DNA of 64,000 bases. It comes from Datisca glomerata. Taxonomy: Eukaryota; Streptophyta; Magnoliopsida; Cucurbitales; Datiscaceae. The position numbers and the translations under genes were made by a program. The notes under the pieces were generated by a model. It was not told where the DNA came from, ran no database searches, and saw only the letters and a program-made list of their open reading frames with translations. The stretch covers positions 1,227,501 to 1,291,500 of the forward strand of contig QANY01002227.1 in assembly GCA_003255025.1 (NCBI GenBank), given 5' to 3'. Positions 32,662 through 43,736 of this stretch are shown here, one piece after another (positions within the stretch are counted from its first letter, which is position 1; each line of letters starts with the position of its first letter).

Positions 32662-34032
32662 CTAATCCCCTTTTATCAGAAGCATTCCTTTGCTTACAAG
32701 AAGTTTGTCAAGATTGTTTCTTCCATTTGTAAATTTAAAAATGGTTGAATTTAAATCATTTTCTTTATTTTGATTTTGAACAAGGTCTCGATGCAAAACA
32801 TGTAAGGTTGCTTTGATTTTCAAATTCTCACTTTTCAAAGACTCATTTTCTTCTTGAAGTTTTGAAAAATCATTTTTCATAATTTATTTTTTAAGAGAAG
32901 TTTTTCAAACTCACTATAAAGCTCTTCAAAATCATTTTCAAGTTTTTCATAACTAGGCTTATCATTTAAAGTTAGCTCAGAAGAATTTACCTCATCTTCT
33001 AGTGCCATGAAACACATGTTTGCAACTTCTTCTTCTTCACTTTTAGAGTTGCTATCATCAGTCTCATCCCAAGTTGTCTTGAATGCTCTTCTTTTTAACT
33101 TCTTTGGGGCATTACTTAGATCTGGATAATCAACTTCTATATGTCTGGGCTTTTTACACTCATAGCATGTGAGTGTGTCACGAGGTGAGTGTGTCACGAG
33201 GTATCTTCTTATCATCTTTTCTTGGAGCATTTTTCCTTCTATTTAAGAATTTCTTGAATCGCCTAGTGAGTAGGGCTATGTCATCTTCCTCATCATAGTC
33301 ATCCTTCTCACTATCAGATTGTTCAAGTGTTAATTTTAGTGCAATGCTCTTCTTATTTGATGTATCTTCTTCGTCATTTTCATTTAGCCTCATTTCATGC
33401 GTCATCAATGAGCCAATAAGTTCTTCAAGAGGAAGTGTGTTGAGATCTTTGTCTTCTTGGATGGCGGTCACCTTGGCCTCCCAATTCTTTGGTAGACACC
33501 TAAGAATTTTTCTCACCATTTCAACATTAGAATAAGTCTTACCAAGAGATTTCAAGCCATTAATAATATCGGTGAAACGAGTAAACATATCACATACGGA
33601 TTCATCATGCTTCATTTTAAAAAATTCATAACTATGAACAAACACGCTAATTTTAGATTCTTTAACTTGATTTGTATATTCGTATGTGACTTCTATCATG
33701 TGTCATATAGATTTAGTGGATTCACATGTAGAAATTCTATTTAATTCATTTTTATCAAGAGCACAAAACAAAACATTCATAGCCTTAGCATTTAAAGAAA
33801 TTTTCTTTTTATCATCATCATTCCATTCACTACTTGATTTGACAATATTTTTACCATCAACAGTTTTGAATGGAATGTGAGCACCATTTTCAACAACATC
33901 TCATAATTCATAGTCAGTCGATTGAATATAAATCATCATTCTCATTTTCCAATAAGTATAATCATTACCTTTGAAAAATGAAGGTCTAGTAGTAGATTGA
34001 TCTTCAATGAAAGAACTACTCATGGATGTCAT
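32662..34032 (-). pseudogene. Copia-2 gag remnant
   Basis: Reads from an ATG at 34032 (MTSMSSSFIEDQSTTRPSFF, then NDYTYWKMRMMIYIQ). Two in-frame stops follow, at about 33902 (after DYEL) and 33703 (after STCESTKSI). In both places related gags have Trp, so each looks like a G-to-A change. The main body, 33699-33178, is a UBN2 gag (SYEFFKMKHDESVCDMFTRF, ILRCLPKNWEAKVTAI, LEELIGSLMTHEM) and an acidic stretch. 33230-32877 contains the zinc knuckle with the last Cys replaced by Tyr. 32880-32662 is a coiled-coil-like segment (KLQEENESLKSENLKIKATL). Confidence 0.82.
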
Positions 34033-34060
34033 AACTCAAGACGATTAACTCTTATGTATA

Positions 34061-34083
34061 GAGTTCCGAGCTTTGATAACAAT
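34061..34083 (-). promoter_or_regulatory. Copia-2 primer-binding site
   Basis: On the minus strand TTGTTATCAAAGCTCGG follows the LTR end; it resembles the copia TGGTATCARAGC site for initiator tRNA-Met with one or two changes. It marks the junction between 5' LTR and gag leader. Confidence 0.75.
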
Positions 34084-35305
34084 TGTAGGATCGATATGGC
34101 AACCAAAGAGCGGGGTGAATTGGGTGATCGTGTTCAAATTAAAAACTTTTTACACTCAAGTCAAAAATGAATGTTCAAGAACGAACTTAAATGTTCCACG
34201 AGTTTAACTCTTGCAAAGATAAATAAGTAATAGATAAAAGTATTGAAGTAAATAATGCTTGCGATAATATAAATGCGGAAATATAAAATAAGCAAATAAA
34301 ATAATTACGGAAACTTAAAGTGTAAAAAATTGAAGTGCGGAAAATAAATAGCACAAATAAAAAGAGAAGAAGGAGAAGAAGATAGACACACGATATTTTT
34401 CGTGGTTCGAGAAATCCTATCACTACGTCCATGCTCCAAGACCATCTGGACATTTTTAATCCCACTATCTTCTTAAGGGTGAAGACCAAACCTTACAAAC
34501 CTAATTGGTTTTATGGGTGCCAACTAAACCTCACAAGACTATGTGTTTCGAGATTAAGTGACCCCTTAGAATAACTCTCTCAAAAGAGTAGAATCTCTAA
34601 TCTAAGCTCACAAAAAAATAATCTTACTCTCTCAAGAAATTTGCAAGTATAAAGCTCAAAATATTGAGAGAGATTTATGAGAGTATTGGGAGAGTTTTAA
34701 CAGCAAGTCTCTTGGTTATGAATTTGTGTTTTGTGAATAGAAATGGGGTGTATTTATAGAGGAGATGGAGGTTAGGGTTCAAGATGGAAAAATTCAAATT
34801 TTAAATATAGACAAAGGAAATAACACTCCATATTTAATAAGAAGGACAAAATATTCTTGACCAAATAGGCAAGGAAAACTCGTACCCAAAATAACACAAT
34901 ATGGTCAAAAGCTATTTGGGTAAGCTCCATCTCTCTTTATCTACTTGAAATTGAAACTTACTTTGTTTGTGGTTTGTCATTATCTCTCTCTCATGTATTT
35001 TGTCTATTGTGCAAGAGAGATATGGTTTTGGTGTTTAGGTTTTTCATGGATGGAGACTTAATTTAAGGATTGACATCCCTAAATAAATAGAGCTTTAATA
35101 AAAGAAAATAAAATGAGTAACCTCCTAATAAAAATTACATGAAAATAAATATTTTCATGATCTTCAATCTTCATGTTTTATGAGCTACTATGAAAATAAA
35201 TATTTTCATGATCTTCAATTGGAATCCCTTGTGGTAATTTTGTCAATAGCCTTTATAAACTTGATTAGATTTATTAGCAATGTCAATGTTTTGTTATCAT
35301 CAAAA
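34084..35305 (-). repeat. Copia-2 5' LTR
   Basis: The inner end TGTAGGATCG at 34084 is fixed by the adjoining primer site. The outer end is placed near 35305 because the minus strand there reads TTTTGATGATAACAAAACATT, a start seen in SIRE-type LTRs as I recall them; it cannot be confirmed without a second LTR. A TATA-like TCTATAAATA lies on the minus strand at 34751-34760. Confidence 0.65.
34751..34760 (-). promoter_or_regulatory. TATA-like box in Copia-2 LTR
   Basis: TCTATAAATA on the minus strand, about 670 bases from the inner LTR end and facing gag, as expected for the LTR promoter. Confidence 0.45.
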
Positions 35306-35339
35306 GTTATCTCATAGAAATATAGGACTAAGAGATAAG

Positions 35340-35735
35340 ATTTTGCTTAAAAATCATCAATATCATCTGCAACTGTCGACGCAAAGGCTATGAGATTAGC
35401 ATAACCATACCTAACTGGTGCTTTATGTTGTCTTCTATTTCTGTCTCTAGCTAGTTGATATTGAATGAGTTATTCTTGGTCATCTTGAGTATCTATTTGC
35501 AGTTGATAATTATCATTGGGTCCAACTTCAGTTTTAGTAGAAGCTGTGTTGGTAGGAACAAATCCTGAACTCCGAAACTCCATCTCAAGCCTTGTCTCAG
35601 TAGCTTTTCTATTTCCAGTTTATTTTGAGGGCCCAGGAACATTCATGGACATTTCAGATTCCCTAAAGGTACATTTCTGTTGATAAAGCTTTTGGACTTG
35701 GCTTGATCTGAATACCATAACTTGTATCCTTTAAG
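35340..35735 (-). pseudogene. Copia fragment (TNT1/Tork-like), integrase end and linker
   Basis: On the minus strand, across frame changes, it reads LKGYKLWYSDQAKS, then FRESEMSMNVPGPSK, then QLARDRNRRQHKAPVRYGYA. These match the end of integrase and the linker before RT in TNT1/Tork-type copia polyproteins (KGYKLW, TFNES, ARDR-R, P-RYG). Only about 400 bases survive between Copia-2 and an LTR-like block. Confidence 0.65.
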
Positions 35736-36450
35736 TGTTGGTCGTCGCGGCGCATGTGCGGCGGAGGCGTGTGGCGCGTGGCGCGTGGCCATTAAAAAAA
35801 ATTAAACTTTTAATAAAAAATAAATCTTTTAATAAAATACAAATTGCGCAACGTCACAATAATAAAAAAACTTTTTATTGAAATTTTTTTCAATCAATTA
35901 GGATCCATTATATATTTATGTATTAAATCTATAACATACAAGGTTAGGAATCATATACCTCGTGTAGTATTAATCAAGCGTCCTTGTAAAATTGATCGAT
36001 CCTCCGTCCCACAAAACGGTTTCAACGATCAGTAGACTCTGAGATCCACAAAAATATCTTCCAAGTCAATCATCAACACACTCGGACGTTTGTGGGCACA
36101 TAGAATATTACAAAACATTTTTTTGTCTTTAGATGTTCTTAACACATGAGATCCAAAGATTTACTGAGAATGAATTTTGTGAGACGATTCTCTAAAAGAA
36201 CGTGATGACTATTATTTTAGAGATTTGATTAACTATTAATCAGAGAGAAAAATCACTTTGAGTAATTATGTTCACAACACAATTCTCTGATTGATCAACT
36301 GACGATCTGATCAACTCATTCATCAACTTAGGTCATGCGAACAAAATCTGTATCTTATTCTAGATAATGACGTATCGGATATTTATGGATAATTAAACAT
36401 TAACATTTAATTTTAAATTGCCCAATACAGTGGGACCCACTGTATAATGC
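35736..36450 (-). repeat. LTR-A: relative of the LTR at 38798 and 40640
   Basis: It starts TGTTGGTCGTCGCGG and aligns with the starts at 38798 and 40640 over about 700 bases (shared blocks: ATTGCGCAACG, AGGATCCATTATATAT, CAACGATCAG, TTATTCTAGATAATG, CCCACTGTATAATG). After about 36450 the match fades. No right end or target duplication was found, so this is a diverged or truncated family member. Confidence 0.7.
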
Positions 36451-37249
36451 TGCACAAGTTTAACATTTATTAATCACGATAAAATAACCCAACGATTATT
36501 GTGCTGCCTTATGGTTAGTCAAATTAACCTCAGACTATCTATGAGACATTCTCATCCTTATTAATTAAAGATTAAAATATCTCATATTTTCTCTTTTAAT
36601 AAAAAAAATTGCTTGTTCGGTCAAGTCACAACTATCCACATGAAAGCTTAATTGTGATTTTGTGAGTTTAACCCATCATTTTAGATTCCCTGACATTATT
36701 AAGAATATGCCGCCTTAGGGTTGGTCAAACTAAATTACATCACTTCCTCCTATCTTCTTAAGAAGTCCAACCTTGGTATTGATACAGCTCGAAACCTTCC
36801 ATAGGAGGATGAAAACAAAGTCATCTCGAGGCGCTTACCGCACCTCACAGTGTTGTACTAGTAAATGAAACCATAGGTTACATTGACATGTCTTCCCTTT
36901 GTCAGCAATAATCTATTTTGGTGATTCATATTCACGTTCTCGCTTCGTGTTCTGTTCGTCGCTTCGTATTCCTGTACTCAATTTATTTCCATTTCAACGT
37001 TTCATATTCATGTACTTAATTCATTTCTTTCATCATTTTATATTCCCGTACTTATAGGTAATTAGTATTCTTTATTTTATTATTATTATTTTTTTGCAGG
37101 GCATGTCATTCTATCTTTCCAGTTGTTAGTCTCTTAACGGCCAGTCGCCACGATGATGCATTTCCCTACGATCCTTCTTTCACTCGAGTACATGTCAGTT
37201 GTCCTTTCATATTCTTTAACGCATTTCTATACTTATTTTATGCATGTTT
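36451..37249. other. Spacer before the Tat-2 antisense gene
   Basis: No gene seen. The first part may still be LTR-A. From about 36880 the wording changes to repeated TTCATATTC / CGTACTTA elements, and a T-rich acceptor-like TTTTTTTGCAG occurs at about 37100, which may belong to the leader of the antisense gene. Confidence 0.4.
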
Positions 37250-37251
37250 TC

Positions 37252-37259
37252 TATATAAA
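37252..37259 (+). promoter_or_regulatory. Candidate TATA box of the Tat-2 antisense gene
   Basis: TATATAAA lies 111 bases before the ATG at 37363, followed by a pyrimidine-rich leader (TTCTTTTTATC...CTTCTTCTTTTC). It faces the antisense gene. Position and context are typical of a plant core promoter. Confidence 0.5.
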
Positions 37260-37362
37260 CTTCTTTTTATCATTTTCTAAACACAAATTTCTCCTCCATC
37301 CTTCGTAAGTTCTTTGTTCCTTCTACCTTTCTTCTTCTTTTCTTTCAACGATTTTGGTGGCC

Positions 37363-38797
37363 ATGAGTCTCGGTAAAGTTGAGTTTAAACTTTCTGAAAT
37401 TTTGGTTAGGACTTCGGTTGAGCTTAGGGGTTTTTTGACCATTTTTCATGATGCTTTCCCTTCTGATGTTGTAGTTGGTTTAGGAGAAAGTAAACATCCA
37501 AGTTACCCTTGTAGACCTCCCTACCAAATCACTCTAACCCCTATGTATATAGCTTTGGGTCTTATACTTCCATTTTCTCCTTTTTTTCAAGTGTTCTTTC
37601 AATTTACTCCTAGCACTTATAAGGTTCTTCTTGGCTTTGAGGTCTTGAACATGAGATTTGGCCTAGATTTGAGAGTTGATGAACTTAGGTGTTGGCACAT
37701 TATCAAGCATAGGGTGAGACATACTACCTTTCTCCACGGGCTTCGGAGAAGAGAGGGCCAATGGTAATAAAAATCTCGAAGGGTAACAAAGGCTGGGAGA
37801 GGGATGTTTTTATGATTGGTGGGAATTGGGACGGTGATGGCTGCTGGATAATTCCCAAAAATTGGGAAATTTTTAGTAAGTACTCAGAGCTCCATTTCCC
37901 GTTTTCATTTCTTTCTTTATATGCATTTATGTTTGTTTTTTAGATCTTTCCTTTACTTCCTAACTGATTCTTTCTTTCTTGTAGATAAGCTCAAGAAGAA
38001 GAAACCCTATGTCATGAGGGATATTTCTGAAAAGCTAACTTTACCTTTTCGTTGTTGGCATAAGAAGTGGTTTGAGCTTCTAGACCCCCGAGGTGACGTC
38101 ACTCTCGCCTGTTCTCAACCTTCAAGTTTGGTCGTTTCACTTTAGTTTCAGCGTCATCATCGTCTTTTCTCCAAGAGGTGTTCCTGTAGCCTCCTAAGTT
38201 ATGTCTCTCGTATCTACCCCATCATCATCTTCCCATCCTCTAAGGGGTTTTCGTGCTTCTTCCAACCCATCATCTCCTAGAGATTCTAATTTTGGTTCTT
38301 CGGCATTTGCAGAAGATAATACTTTGATCCAAAAAGTAGCAGAGAACCTTAGGATGTTAAAATGTCTTCGTACTATGGTGGGCGAGGTTGGAAGACGAAC
38401 CCATCCAAGAACGGATGAGACCAACTCCTTAGGAGATCCTCCCGTTCAAGATGTCCCTTCTACCTAGGGTGAGAATTTACCTCCCTGTTCTGCAACTCCT
38501 CCTCCTCCTGCTGCTCCCGTACATGTTCAGCCGGGTGCCAGGCAGGAGCCAGCTTCTGGATCTCAGGGGCAACTGAAGGTCCTGCTATTTGGCGGTACCA
38601 TTTGCTGATATCCCTGCAATAGTCTGTTTCTTGGATGATTCACCGTCTTCTCATGTTGTTTCTTGGGGAATAAACTCTAATGTTGATTTGGCCTGGACTC
38701 ACAACACTAGGATTGGTGACCTCGTTTCTTCTCTTATCCATGACTTGATTAGAGCATCGTTCCTTATTCCTTCTCTTTTCTTTTCCTGGCGTATTAC
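37363..38797 (+). pseudogene. Antisense gene in Tat-2, 5' part ('putative gypsy type transposon' family-like)
   Basis: Start ATG at 37363 (GGTGGCCATGAG). The first exon encodes a region with YPCRPPYQITLTPMYIALGL, then LPFSPFFQVFFQFTPSTYKV and LLGFEVLNMRFGL. That pattern (basic residue, 'LPLHPF', 'F..F...P.QL..N.WR.L.GF') is how I recognise the plant-transposon domain annotated as 'putative gypsy type transposon' (Transposase_28). It ends at a stop near 37765. GWERDVFMIGGNWDGDGCW follows in another frame, then an intron (about 37874-37984, GTAAGT...TTGTAG), and KKKKPYVMRDISEKLTLPF. 38201-38467 is Ser/Pro-rich; 38589-38797 ends at the solo-LTR duplication. Inactive. The family call is by wording, without a search. 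Confidence 0.55.
38704..38797. repeat. 94-bp segment repeated at 40546-40639
   Basis: Starts ACACTAGGATTGGTGACCTC and ends TATTAC, 94 bases in both places with only one or two differences. Both copies run straight into an LTR of the same family (38798 and 40640), so the same insertion site is present twice. The second copy starts directly after the N at 40545. Confidence 0.9.
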
Positions 38798-39923
38798 TGT
38801 TGGTCATCACGTCGTGTGCGCGGCAGAAGCGTGTGGCGCGTGGCAATTTAAAAAATTAAACTTTTGATAAAAAATTGAATCTTTTAGTAAAACAAAATCG
38901 TGCAACGCTACAATAACCAAAAAAATTTTTAGTGAAAACTTTTTTTCAATCAAGTAGGATCCATTATATATTTATATATTAAATTAACAACATATAAGGT
39001 TAGGAATCATATATCTCTTGTAGTCTAAATCAAGCTTCCTCACAAAATCGATCGATTCTCCTTTCCCACGAAATTGTTTCAACGATCAGCAGACTCTAAG
39101 ATCCACACCAAGATCTTCCAAATCAATCATCAACGCACTAGAACGTGTGTGGGCACGTAGAATATAACAAAGACACTTTTCTGTCTCTAGATGTACTCAA
39201 CACATGGGATCCTGATATTTAACTGAGAATTACTTTTGTGAGACGATTCTCTAAAAAAACGTGATGATGATTCTTTTAGAGATTTTGATTAACTCTTATT
39301 CGTAGAAAAATTACTTTTTGAAAAATTGTGTTCTTCTCTCAACTCCTGATTCATGATCTGATTCTCTAATCATGAGAATAAAATCTATATCTTATTCTAG
39401 ATAATGGCGTATCGGATATTTAGGGATAATTAAAAATTAAAAATAATATTTAATTTCAAGTTATCCGATACAGTATGACCCGCTGTATAATGGTGCACAA
39501 CTGCAATGCCACACCGCACTGTAGTGTTACACGCCAACTGTTGTAGTGCCACATGGCACTGCAACAGTGCATGGTAATCTATGATTCCTAACACATGGCA
39601 ATTACTGTAAATTAACTATTTCTTTTAATTAGATAAATATCTAGATATTAGTTCATTAAAAATTAACATATTCAATTATCCCTATCAACTAAATTATCTA
39701 TTATTTTACAAATAACAGATTTGGTTGATTCAAATTATTATATAATAATTTATTAATCTAATTTCACAAATTAGATATTTTGTCTCACTTATCGATAATT
39801 AAAAAATAATCAATAATTATTTATATACATTAATTCTGAAAATTACATTAATATATATAAATAATTCAATTAATTAATCACACATAATTATCTCATAATT
39901 ATGTTCTTATCGTAGAATAAAAA
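38798..39923 (-). repeat. LTR-B: truncated copy of the solo LTR at 40640
   Basis: Begins TGTTGGTCATCACG after ATTAC and follows the left half of 40640-41840 with about one change in ten bases, including CACACCGCACTG-like and GTTACACGCCAACTG blocks. It stops at about 39923 (AGAATAAAAA), where the other copy continues. A 37-base segment present in the other copy (around 41530-41565) is missing here. Confidence 0.85.
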
Positions 39924-40040
39924 GAGTGGCCTACACCCACTAAGATCACTGAATTGAGATCTTTCTTGGGTTTGGCAAACTCTTTTAGGCCTTTTATGGA
40001 AGGTTATTCGAAGAAAGTTGTAGTGTTAACAGACTTATTG
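39924..40040 (+). pseudogene. Fragment of gypsy pol (RT-RNase H connection)
   Basis: About 117 bases which, allowing one or two changes, read [16 protein letters not shown] and then [17 protein letters not shown] on the plus strand. This is the conserved block between RT and RNase H in chromovirus-type gypsy. It begins where LTR-B stops and ends where the organelle-like segment starts, so it is a small isolated piece. Confidence 0.7.
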
Positions 40041-40544
40041 TAGAAAGCCATGTGATGGGTGACTATCCAGCACGGTTCGGAGAGCACTTTTAGTCTGCAT
40101 TGGTGAATGGAAGCCCCTCTATCAAGCAAGAAAGAAGATTGCTTGTCAAAGTTTCCATAACAGGGTGGCACTGCATCATAAGGATGAGAAGTCTGATTAA
40201 GGCTAGCTTGTTGTTGTTTTGGGATGCTTGAACCGGGTTGTCCTCGACGGTTTGGCTTAGTCTTTCGTATTTCATTCCATTTCGTCAGGGGCAGCTGTGT
40301 CCGTTGTTCTTGTCTCGTGAAGGTGGGATTTCTCCTTAGGCGCATGTCTCAGCAACACAAAATGAGGGTTTCGCTCGTTATAAGATGATTCTTCTTTTAC
40401 TCTCAAAGATGGAGCAAGCTTTCTCGAAGAAGAAATTATAAGGAAGAAGCTCCTTCCCTTTGTACCGACAAATCAAACGTAAAGAGATTTGGGAAAGGCT
40501 TTCACCCCCAATCTGCGGCTCAATAGTTGGCTTTACCTTTTTTT
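40041..40544 (+). other. Probable mitochondrial insertion (NUMT) with group II intron end
   Basis: This segment has a different style from its A/T-rich surroundings and no retroelement wording. At 40046-40078 it holds a group II intron domain V-like hairpin: AGCC at the base, a GATGG/CTATC stem closed by a GTGA (GNRA) loop, and CACGGTTC closing, followed by GGAGAGCAC. Plant mitochondrial introns end in very similar wording. The minus strand is open over 40345-40004 but I do not take it as a nuclear gene. I infer transfer from mitochondrial DNA; which intron cannot be said. It is cut by the N at 40545. Confidence 0.55.
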
Positions 40545-40545
40545 N
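40545..40545. other. Undetermined base, assembly join
   Basis: The only N in the window, after a T run. The next 94 bases repeat 38704-38797, so the order of sequence on each side should be treated with caution. Confidence 0.95.
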
Positions 40546-40639
40546 ACACTAGGATTGGTGACCTCGTTTCTTCTCTTATCCATGACTTGATTAGAGCATC
40601 GTTCCTTATTCCTTCTCTTTTCTTTTCCTGTTGTATTAC

Positions 40640-42893
40640 TGTTTGTCATCTCGCTATGTGCGCGGCAGAAACGTGTGACGCGTGGCCATTTAAAAATTAA
40701 ACTTTTGATAAAAAATCGAATATTTTAGTAAAACAAAATCGCGCAACGCTACGATAACCAATAAACTTTTTATTGAAAACTTTTTTTCAATCAGTTAGGA
40801 TCCATTATATATGTATATATTAAATTAACAACATACAAGGTTAGAAATCATATATCTCTTGTAGTATAAATCAAGCTTCCTCACGACACCGATCGATTCT
40901 CCATTTTCACGAAATCGTTTCAACGATCAGCAGACTCTAAGATCCACACCAAAATCTTTCAAGTCAATCATCAACGCACTAGGACATGTGTGGACACGTC
41001 GAATATAACAAAGATATTTTTCTGTCTCTAGATGTACTCAACACATGAGATCCTGATATTTAACTGAGAATTACTTTTGTGAGACGATTCTCTAAAAGAA
41101 CGTGATGATGATTCTTTTATAGATTTTAATTAACTCTTAATTGTAGAAAAATTACTTTTTGAGAAATTATGTTCTTCTCTCAACTCTTGATTCATGATCG
41201 GATTCTCTAATTGATCGATGGATCATCTGATCAACTCTTATCATGAGAATAAGATCTATATCTTATTCTAGATAATGTCATATCAGATATTTAGGGATAA
41301 TTAAAAATTAAAAATAATATATAATTTCAAGTTATCCAATACAGTAGGACCCACTGTATAATGGTGCACAACTGCAATGCTACACCGCACTGCAGTGTTA
41401 CACGCCAACTGCAGTAGTGTCACATGGCACTACAACAGTGCATGGTAATCTATGATTCCCAACACATGACAATTACTGTAAATTAACTATTATTTTTAAT
41501 TAGATAGCTATCTAGATATTAGTTCATACAGTAATAGCAAGGTTACCAGAATAGTCAAGCTTATTTCAAAATTAACATATCTAATTATCTCTATCAACAA
41601 AATAATTTGTTATTTCACAAATAACATATTTGATTGATTCAAATTATTATATAATAATTTAATTATCTAATTTCACAAATTAGATATTTTGTCTCACTTA
41701 TCGATAATTAAAAAATAATCAATAATTATTTATATACATTAATTCTGAAATTTACATTAATATATATATATATATAAATAATTCAATTAATTAATCACAC
41801 ATAATTATCTTATAATTATGTACTTATAGTAGAATAAAAATTCCTTTGCAAGTTAGTTCTTTTCTCATATCTTGAAATATTCATACCCTAAACTGCGTAG
41901 TATAGAGGTGACTTGGTGGCCTTGAACCTATAATCCTAAGCTCTAATAAACTAGATTATTAATTAAACTCTTTAATTAAATTATCTAATTTATTAATTCT
42001 GTTATTACTTCATTATAAATATAGAATTGCACTCTTAGAGATTATAGATTGTATTTACAGAGTATTCTCATGTAGTCCACTGATATAATCAATTCGTGTA
42101 GTTATGTCCTCTAATTATTGGTTCGTAAATTAGAATTGGTCAAAATTATCATTTTACTCTTCTAATTATTTCTTGATCCTTAAGTACTATTAATCGACTA
42201 GTGAATGACTAATTTATAATCTTATTATAGATTTGAGCTCAATAACCATTCAGTTCAAGAATTAATACTTAAGATAACCAATATACGATCCATTAAGAAA
42301 GCTTGGATTCTAAATCTTATAAGATCATGTTCCCAGCCATGCATATCACTGAATCTGTAAAATAAAAGTCACTAGCCTATTTTACAAACAAATCTTAACG
42401 AGTGAATCAAAAAATCTAGTAGACATGTATAGGAGTTTATGACTACTCAGGATTCAGACTAATATACATATGATCATCGAATTTATGTGTATTAGATCTT
42501 TATTATAAACGACACGTTGATGAAGATATTAATTTACATCGGTCTAGTCATTTATAATCTCATTATATAAAGTACATTCACTAAGATGTATATCCACATC
42601 AATTATCCGGATCTAGATCACACGCATTCATAATGCTTAGTGAACCGTATTAGCAACCATTCATTAAAGATTTCATACTTTAATATGTTGCTGACAATTT
42701 TATTCATTATCTATGATCTTAATCCTCTCGTACTAATACAAGATTATAGTATCATTAATGATTATGAAATTTTTAGATATTTATGTAAATTATTCAATAA
42801 TAATTTAAAAGAACACTTATAAGAAAATGTAATACTCATTAAATTTCATATCAAAATGTCAATACACATGCTTTGAGGGCATAACTCCCAACA
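40640..42893 (-). mobile_element. Solo LTR (LTR-C), copia type
   Basis: 2,254 bases, starting TGTTTGTCATC and ending ...ATAACTCCCAACA, with target duplications ATTAC at 40635-40639 and 42894-42898. The minus strand begins TGTTGGGAGTTATG, very like the Copia-5 LTR start (TGTTGGAGTTATTTCC), so it is probably a copia LTR reading leftward. No coding domain. It interrupts the Tat-2 antisense gene: coiled-coil coding resumes beyond it. Confidence 0.85.
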
Positions 42894-42898
42894 ATTAC

Positions 42899-43446
42899 TT
42901 CATTTCATAATCCATCATAATGATGTTCAAGAGCACCACATTGCCCAAGACCAAGCATTGCAAAAGCTTCATGGGGACGTTGCCCAATGCGCAGGCGTGA
43001 TCGAAGGTCTTAATGGTGAAATTCACCAGCTGAAAGGGTCAAAGGCTGTATTACGTAGAATTGTGAAAAAACAGGCTATAGAGGCTGATGCAGCCAAGGT
43101 AGAGATCCAGAAGTTTTTAGAGTCTTTGGAAGCTACAAACGAGATTGTGAAGGTTGTTCAAGAATCCTTGGTTACTATTGAAGTGGCCAAAACTCAAGCC
43201 TTTAAGAAAAAGGAAAAGGAGGTTGGAGAGGAATACCATGCCATTTTTTTACGAGGCTGAGCAAATAGTCTACAGTGTAAGCTATAGGGATGGCTCAATG
43301 AATGCCCCTCCAATGAAACCTTTTTGTGACATCCCTTCTGATGTACAAAGCGAGGCCACTACCTCTACGAGACACGTTGAGGCTAACCCTTTTGGGGTGG
43401 TTGCTGATGAGACTCCCGTTGTCAGAAACACTCCTGCCCCCTGACA
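42899..43446 (+). pseudogene. Antisense gene in Tat-2, 3' part with coiled coil
   Basis: Directly right of the LTR-C duplication. The frame to 43260 reads DVQEHHIAQDQALQKLHGDV, then VIEGLNGEIHQLKGSKAVLR and QAIEADAAKVEIQKFLESLE, a clear heptad-type coiled coil, ending at TGA near 43260. A second frame, 43154-43444, takes over with a Pro/Thr/Val-rich tail (EATTSTRHVEANPFG) and ends at TGA at about 43442. Proteins of the putative gypsy-type transposon family often end in a long coiled coil, which agrees with the 5' part; that link is an inference. Confidence 0.5.
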
Positions 43447-43736
43447 TTTCTATTGAGATCCTTCCTATTGATGATGATGTTGCTACTCCTTGAATTTTTT
43501 GTTTTGGTTGTAATGTTTTCGCTTTTTCTGTATTACATATACCTTTTCTTTTTCTTTTTAATGCAAAAAATTTGCCTTTTGAATGTCTCCTTCTGCCTTC
43601 TTTTCTTATTTTCTATGTGATCCAAAATAACAATTAAAATTTAATTTGTTGAATTTATTTAAAGGATTTACCTCATGAAGTCCATTTAAAGGACTGAATT
43701 AGTTTGAATCTCAACCTTCTAACTCTGGATTTTCCC

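Larger units (their letters stand above)
30880..35305 (-). mobile_element. Copia-2: SIRE-like copia element, 3' truncated
   Basis: Minus strand: 5' LTR (34084 to about 35305), primer site, gag, zinc knuckle, protease and integrase are present in order. The match fades at about 30880-31020, in the region leading into the RT (a minus-strand reading resembling FISQLKPKSF and ILEELNQYE can be traced), so RT, RNase H and 3' LTR are missing. The gag wording (DEEDDIALLTRRFKKFL, CYECKKPRHIEVDYP) is typical of the SIRE/Maximus group. Stops in gag and many frame breaks in integrase make it a relic. Confidence 0.82.

Noticed and set aside
40004..40345. 113-residue minus-strand frame as a nuclear gene
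   Set aside because: It spans the junction of a gypsy scrap and the organelle-like segment, has no known domain and no promoter or splice signals.
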